This document shows positions 58,280 to 64,000 of a stretch of 64,000 nt of DNA, in pieces. Below the pieces are notes generated by a model. That model ran no database searches and was not told the DNA's origin. It worked only from the letters and a program-made list of their open reading frames with translations. Origin of the DNA: Parietaria judaica. Taxonomy: Eukaryota > Streptophyta > Magnoliopsida > Rosales > Urticaceae. The translations under genes were made by a program, and so were the position numbers. The stretch lies in assembly GCA_954871525.1 (NCBI GenBank), contig OX940870.1:31300555-31364554 (forward strand). The letters are read 5' to 3'. Numbering within the stretch: position 1 is the first letter of the stretch; each line of letters begins with the position of its first letter.

Positions 58280-61177
58280 TGGTATCAGAGCAACGATCTG
58301 CATCTGAAGAAGCTTCCATGGCGGATTCCAGAAGCAACAATGGCGGATCCGTGAATCTCGTCTCCTTCAGCCACTCGCTGTCGATCAAGTTGCACGAAAC
58401 GAACTTCCTCGTCTGGAAACAGCAAATTCTTTCAGTTGTTCTTGGATATGGCCTTGAGGAGTATCTTTTCAACAAGGATCTTGCACCTTCAAGATTTGAA
58501 GAATCTGGTTCTCCAAACAGAGCCTTCAATCTCTTTTGTAAGCAAGATCATATCCTCATGCTATGGATCTTGACCTCGATCTCAGATCTGCTTCTTCCTC
58601 ACCTAGTTGGATGCGATTCAAGCTACGGTTTGTGGAATCGATTGAATGAATACTTTACCTCGCAAACAAGATCCAGAGCTCGTCAGCTGAAGCTCGAATT
58701 ACAGAGCATCAAGAAAGAAGGACTTTCTTTGCTCGAATATCTCGCAAAGATCAAGTCGATCGTGGATTCTTTGAATTTTGTTGGAACTTTCTTGACGACT
58801 GAAGATCACATTGATGCAATTCTCAATGGATTGCCACCGGAGTATGAATCCTTCGTCACGTCATTCGAGTTCAGCACGGCACAATATTCGGTCGCGGCAA
58901 TCGAATCAATGCTTCTGTCACAAGAAGCTCGGCGTGAAAAGACGTCCATAGGATCGGAGATCAACATCTCTGCAAACTACACGGCGAACCAGAACCTCTT
59001 GCAAAGAGGTAATTCTCCTCATCATGTCTCTCGTGTTCATTCCTCGGCGAATAATCCTCGGTTCGGAACGAGTTCTGGAATGCGTGGGCGAGGCAATTTC
59101 CGTGGGTATGGCAGAGGTGGACGAGGAAAGCCTGCGTGGATGGAAAATCGACCTCAATGCCAACTTTGTGGAAAGTTAGGGCACATTGTTGCTGAGTGTT
59201 ACTATTGGTTTGATCAGTCATTCCAAATCCCGACGAATCTGGTTGGGCGTGCCAGGCTGTAGTCCTCATCTCAACTGCAGTCCTCTCCTCAGATTCATGC
59301 TGCCTTCTCCACTCCCGAGGTCAGTGATGACTACGACTGGTATGCAGACTCGGGAACGACTCATCATGTCACTCCAGATCCTCAAAACGTCCAACATAGC
59401 CACGAATTTGGAGGAAAAAACCAAGTTCAAGTCGGTAATGGAGCAGGTTTGTCTATTTCTCGTATTGGCAATTCAAAAATGAAATCCTCTCTTTCACACA
59501 AAACTTTCCACCTTCACAAACTCCTTCTTGTCCCCGAAATTAGTAAAAATTTACTCTCCGTGCGTCAATTCTGCAAAGATAATGGGGTATTCTTTGAGTT
59601 TCATGATGAATTTTGCCTTGTGAAAAACAGAAAAACACGTGAAGTTGTCATAAGAGGGACGCTCAAAGATGACCCCTATTGCTTTGACTCACCAAGTGTC
59701 AAACTCCCGTCAAAATTCAAGCTCTCCAGTCACCACTATTTGTCTACAAATTTCTTTCCCGTGTCAGTCAATTCCATTTCTGCTTGTAATTTCTTCGATG
59801 TATGGCATAACAGACTAGCTCATCCTTCAAGTGCAGTTGTTCGTGATGTATTAGTCAAATGTAATGTGCCTTATTCTAATAAACAAGCAGCTGCTTTTTG
59901 TGATTCTTGTTGTCATGGAAAAATACATCGACTGCCCTTTGCTAAGTCTAACTCTGTCTATACTAAACCGCTTGAACTTGTTCACTCCGACTTATGGGGC
60001 CCTTCCCTTGTCTAACAGTGGATACAAGTATTATGTGACCTTTGTAGATGCCTTCTCAAGTTTCACTTGGATTTTTCTGCTCAAACTCAAAAGTGATGTT
60101 CACATGTGTTTGAGCAATTCAAAAATCAGGTTGAGAAGCAACTACAGTCCTCTATTATTACACTCCAATCCGACTGGGGAGGTGATTATGAGGCTCTAAA
60201 AGGATTTCTTGCCAAGAATGGGATTTTACACAAGGTGTCGTGTCCCCACACTCAACAACAAAATGGCGTGGCCGAGAGGAAGCACCGTACAATCATTGAG
60301 CATGGCTTGACTCTTGTTCACAAAGCTTCTTTGCCTATGAAATTCTGGGATGAGGCCTTCAGAACCTCTGTGTTTGTCTCAAGTAGGTTGCCAACAGTTG
60401 CTCTTCACAGAAAGTCACCCATTGAGGTTTTATTCAATAGGCAACCAGATTACAACTTTCTCAGAGTCTTTGGCTGTGCGTGCTATCCAAATCTCAGACC
60501 GTATAACAAGAATAAGCTGCAATACAGGAGCACGAGATGTACATTCCTAGGTTATTCTATTAATCACAAGGACTACAAGTGCATGAGCTCAGATGGGAGA
60601 ATCTACATAAGCAGGGATGTTATTTTCAATGAGGTATCATTCCTTTTTTCCACCATAAACACTAGTCCTACAAGTGTTCCTCGTACTGGTGTTCTACCAT
60701 CAGCTACACCTCCTATAGTCACCAAAGAGTCCTTCAACCCGACGTTTGAAGCTATAGTTCCTGAGCGTGAAGTTGTAAATGGAACTACAACTTCTGAGAA
60801 GTCACGAGAACTGTCCCTCGACAGCTCTCTCTCCTCCAGCTCCAACTCAACTCCAGCTCAGTCTCCAACTCCAACTCCAACTCCAGATCCAGCTCCAGGT
60901 ACTCCGAACCCTCTTAACACTCATCACATGGTCACGAGGAGTAAAAATGGCATCCAAATGCCTCGTGTATTTCTTTCCTCTGCTCTTGAGCCTTCCAATG
61001 TTCGCAAAGCACTTACTCATCAGCCTTGGAGACTTTCCATGCAAGCTGAGATGACTGCTTTGTCAAAGAACTGCACTTGGAATCTCGTGTCTCTTCCTCC
61101 AAACAGGCGTGCTATTGGGTGTAAATGGGTCTTTAAGGTCAAAGAAAATCCTGATGGATCTATCCAGAAGTACAAGG
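58279..61177 (+). pseudogene. Copia-2 gag, protease, integrase and start of RT, defective
   Basis: Starting with MVSEQRSASEEA, the frame carries gag, a CX2CX4HX4C knuckle (CQLCGKLGHIVAEC) and then a TAG at 59260-59262 where copy 1 has Gln. The same frame resumes with protease DWYADSGT and the integrase zinc region (HNRLAH...CDSCCHGK), and stops at 60015 after a small deletion. Two frame changes follow, at about 60005 and 60100. The integrase core is then readable (TLQSDWGGDYE, NGILHKVSCPHTQQQNGVAERKH), followed by the Thr-Pro linker and the start of reverse transcriptase (AIGCKWVFKVKENPDGSIQKYK). Reading is then cut by the nested insertion. It cannot encode a working polyprotein. Confidence 0.9.
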
Positions 61178-63081
61178 TGTTGGACATATGTGTAAAAGAT
61201 TATGACAAGTCGTTGAATATAGATGATTATTATGATAATCTTATTATAGTTTCTGGTAGAGTAAAATAGAATGTTTGATTCCTTAGTTCATGAAGGATGC
61301 AATTATGTTATTATTATCACAACAGAGTCAATGTGAGGAAGAATTAATAATCATAATAAATGAACTTAAAATGTTGGTGACCTGATCAACTGGGTGGGAG
61401 CCCATTAATCGTATAAGGTCATTAATGTGACTAAGTGATAATCCTATTCTGGATTTTGTGTGTGTCACACTCACTAGAAGTGCATTAAGTATGAAGTGTC
61501 TTCATACTGGACTGGACCTGACTTAAACTCCGGAAGTTATCATATAAGACCGTCACTGATAACTTGGAGTTGAGTCACTAGTAGATGATCAAATGGATAT
61601 TCGATCTAAGTCCTGAGTGATCTTGAGTCCAAGCTGCTGGCTTGATTGTTCTTTGATTTAACCGTTAAAGAATACGAAATATTACCGCTGTTCCCAACAC
61701 TATTATTTTGGGAACATGATAAGTCAGCAGTGAGGGTAGCTTGGTCATAGACATGGGCATCACACAGCTCTCTTCAGAGTGATGATGATTCCCTTGATTG
61801 TCGGTGGTGAGAAGTGAGAGATACCCATGCGCAACTTATGAATCGAAAACCATAAGTGGGTTACTCATAATATTACTGACTGAGTCAAGGATGAAAATAC
61901 AATGAGGGGCATAACGGTAGAAATCGCCTGCTCATTTGTGAATCATCAAGTGAAAGATCAATAACCCGAATTTGATTGTATCAATGGACACCCTGCTATT
62001 ATAAAGGGAATAATATATACCGCATCACTAAAGAGTGCAGCCTTGGGTCTATAGTGGAATCACTTCGAGGTTTGACGAACAACTAGCAGTTCGTTGGAGC
62101 TTAAGTGATACGGGTCCATGGTCCCCAGGATAGCTCCGTAACGGATGATACTTACGTGATTAAAATACATTCTGGATAATGTTTAATCATTTCTCTTGAC
62201 TTATAAAATTGAAAGGTCTGTGACAGACATCAGATAGTTTTATCATTGGCGTGGCAAAAGTATCATATTTTGGTACACAAAATTAACTGATAAAAAGAAA
62301 GTTAGAATTTAGATTTTCTATCAGCACAATGTTGTTGGAAATTAAATTCTGAGCAGCTTTGCTTTTTGAACCAAGTCATTTCGACTTACGGTTAGTGATT
62401 TATGGATTTTCTAAGTTTATGATCGGTTCGATAAACTTTGAAATTAAATCACATGTCACGAATTTAAATGATGGTGTGGCACCATGACATTTTTATGTGT
62501 GATATTGAGATCAGGATTTATTAATATAATTTAATTATTTAGATTTAATTATTAATATCTTATTAATAATTAATTAATAATAATTAATAGATTTATATTA
62601 ATAAATGAAAAATATATATTTATATATTTTAATATGTGCAAATTCGAATTAGGGTTTGATACATGAAACCCTAGTTAAATTCGAATGGCATGATTTGGTA
62701 TTTATATATTTGCGGCATAAGTACCAAATGTTTTGGTATTTTGGCAAATCCCTAAAATCAATATTATCCATTGGATCGGTTATGATTTAATATCAACCGT
62801 TGGATTAGGATATTGATAAAATCGAAATTAATAACTTGATGACCAAGTTCTATTTTTCGAATTTGATTAATTAATTGTATCCGTTAGATCGGTCTAAGAT
62901 TTAATCTTTACCGTCGGATTGAAAATTAATTAATTATATATATCTATATATATTCGAATTATGGTTTAAAGATAAATTCGAAAAATGTTTTTCAATAAAT
63001 CTTTTTATCCTAAACTAATTTGATCCATTAGATCGGTTTTAAGAATCATCTCAACCGTTGAATCTAGATAATAATGATTCG

Positions 63082-63120
<39 letters not shown>

Positions 63121-63901
63121 AATTCGAATTTTATGATGATAAGAAGATAAAATTGGGTTTTTGATTTATCTAAATCTTTCTTATGTAATTAAATCCCTAA
63201 TTAATTATATCCATTGGATTTAGATGAGATTAAATCTGGACAATTGGATTAAGAGAATTAATTATATTTGATTAATAGAATTCGAAATTAGGGAGGGAAT
63301 ATCTCCAATTCGGTTACGGTTTTAGCCTATAAATAGGAGGCTCATTCTACACATTTTTCACACCTTTCCCCAGAGAAAAATTCGAACTCTCCCTCTTCCT
63401 CAGGGTCTGCGAATTTTCTCTTTGATCACTTTCTTCTCGTTCGGCTTAGGAGACTATTTCTCCGGAAGCTTAAAAAGAACCATCAGTTAAGATTTTGCGA
63501 CGGAGTCCTGCCGGCGAAGCCCACGCTTCGGTACGAGGATTCCAGAAGAATATCCCGGAAGATCACGGGAGATTCCCTCAGCACCGGCGGAGCCCTGCCC
63601 GATTCAGAGCGCGCAGCCGGAAATCGTCAAACGAGGTACGTCCTTATGCATTGGGTTAATAAATGCAAACATTTACTGCTTTCTATTTATTTCCTATTAT
63701 GACTAGTTTATTAATAATGAGTTATGAATATTAAATTACATAATATCTATCAGATCTTGGGATATGGTCATTATCCGATATTCGAACCGTTGTACGGATA
63801 AAAAGTTTTTCCGCTTTAAAATAATTTTTTAAATGTTACCCGGACGGTTCGGAGGTATAAATCGTGATAATTATACGGAATCCGAGACGTGATTTCCAAC
63901 A
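61178..63901. mobile_element. Nested element, probably a 2.7-kb solo LTR
   Basis: The insert begins TGTTGGACATATG and ends GTGATTTCCAACA (terminal TGTTGGA/TCCAACA), with the 5-bp duplication caagg at 61173-61177 and 63902-63906. These are the hallmarks of an LTR terminus pair. It has no coding frame, no primer-binding site and no internal LTR pair, which fits a solo LTR left by recombination. A TATA-like CCTATAAATAGG at about 63326-63337, followed by a CT-rich and then GC-richer region, fits a U3-R-U5 layout in plus orientation. Confidence 0.75.
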
Positions 63902-64000
63902 CAAGGCTCGCCTTGTGGCTCAAGGCTTTCATCAACAGCCGGGTTTTGACTTCAATGAGACGTTCAGTCCCGTGGTCAAACCAGCCACCATTCGTGTTGT
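63902..64000 (+). pseudogene. Copia-2 reverse transcriptase, resumed fragment
   Basis: Immediately after the nested element and its caagg duplication, the sequence reads [20 protein letters not shown] then [12 protein letters not shown]. This is the exact continuation of the reverse transcriptase interrupted at 61177, as shown by the intact junction in copy 1. Confidence 0.92.

Larger units (their letters stand above)
58097..64000 (+). mobile_element. Ty1/copia retrotransposon, copy 2 (runs off right edge)
   Basis: The 5' LTR is 58097-58279, the primer-binding site TGGTATCAGAGC is 58280-58291, and the gag-pol frame follows. It is the same family as copy 1 at 1696-5508, in the opposite orientation, and it keeps the integrase core that copy 1 lacks. 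A nested element at 61178-63901 splits the reverse transcriptase. The reverse transcriptase continues at 63902 to the window end, so the rest and the 3' LTR lie outside. Confidence 0.93.

Noticed and set aside
1..64000. CRISPR arrays, rRNA genes, intact tRNA genes or prokaryotic operons
   Set aside because: No spaced direct-repeat array, rRNA core or complete tRNA fold was seen, and the gene structure is that of a plant nuclear genome.

Overview
The window is nuclear DNA from a flowering plant, most likely a eudicot. The evidence is spliced genes with GT-AG introns, plant-only families (ECT-type YTH reader, MIP1/DUF547 protein, BAHD acyltransferase), AT-rich spacers, and dense plant transposons (Ale-like Copia, hAT and Mutator-like MITEs, LINE, SINE). 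The species cannot be named from sequence alone.

Six host genes are visible. They are the 5' part of a START-domain lipid-binding protein running off the left edge (minus, 76-964); the proteasome lid subunit RPN6 (plus, CDS 11845-13113, uninterrupted, with a leader intron); an m6A reader of the ECT/YTH family (minus, 7 coding exons, 15586-18912); a NiaP/OCT7-like transporter of the major facilitator superfamily (minus, 5 exons, 22267-25155); a leucine-zipper plus DUF547 protein (plus, 12 coding exons, 35357-39816); and a two-exon BAHD acyltransferase (minus, 50671-52906). For each spliced gene the exon junctions were checked for GT/AG and phase, and the spliced frame stays open. These genes are functionally unrelated neighbours, as is normal in plants; no operon or gene cluster is present.

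The space between genes is mostly transposon. Two copies of one short-LTR Copia family lie in opposite orientation about 53 kb apart. Copy 1 (1696-5508) has both LTRs and a perfect 5-bp target duplication, has lost its integrase core, and sits inside an older hAT-like MITE. Copy 2 (58097 to beyond the right edge) is split in its reverse transcriptase by a 2.7-kb TG...CA element, probably a solo LTR, with its own perfect 5-bp duplication (61178-63901). A LINE ORF2 remnant lies at 27.7-29.1 kb and a retrotransposon 3' end with a degenerate tandem array at 25.9-26.6 kb.

The most notable structure is a 4.0-kb Pack-MULE (29167-33168) with a perfect 9-bp target duplication and about 90-bp inverted ends. 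It carries pieces of at least five unrelated host genes: thioredoxin m, a SIK1/Hippo-like kinase, an F-box protein, a DnaJ protein and cytosolic glutamine synthetase. It also holds a roughly 1.6-kb array of short GTAAC...GTTAC palindromes. Two further Mutator-like elements (43277-44694 and 44983-46520), lying head to tail, also combine a GC-rich internal segment with GTAA...TTAC-type arrays. Several smaller fold-back MITEs occur at 7.3-8.1, 9.0-9.3, 14.2-14.5, 40.8-41.5, 42.2-43.1 and 47.5-48.0 kb, and two of them carry CACGTG G-box motifs. The long stretches 48.0-50.6 and 53.0-58.1 kb hold no gene that I can support.
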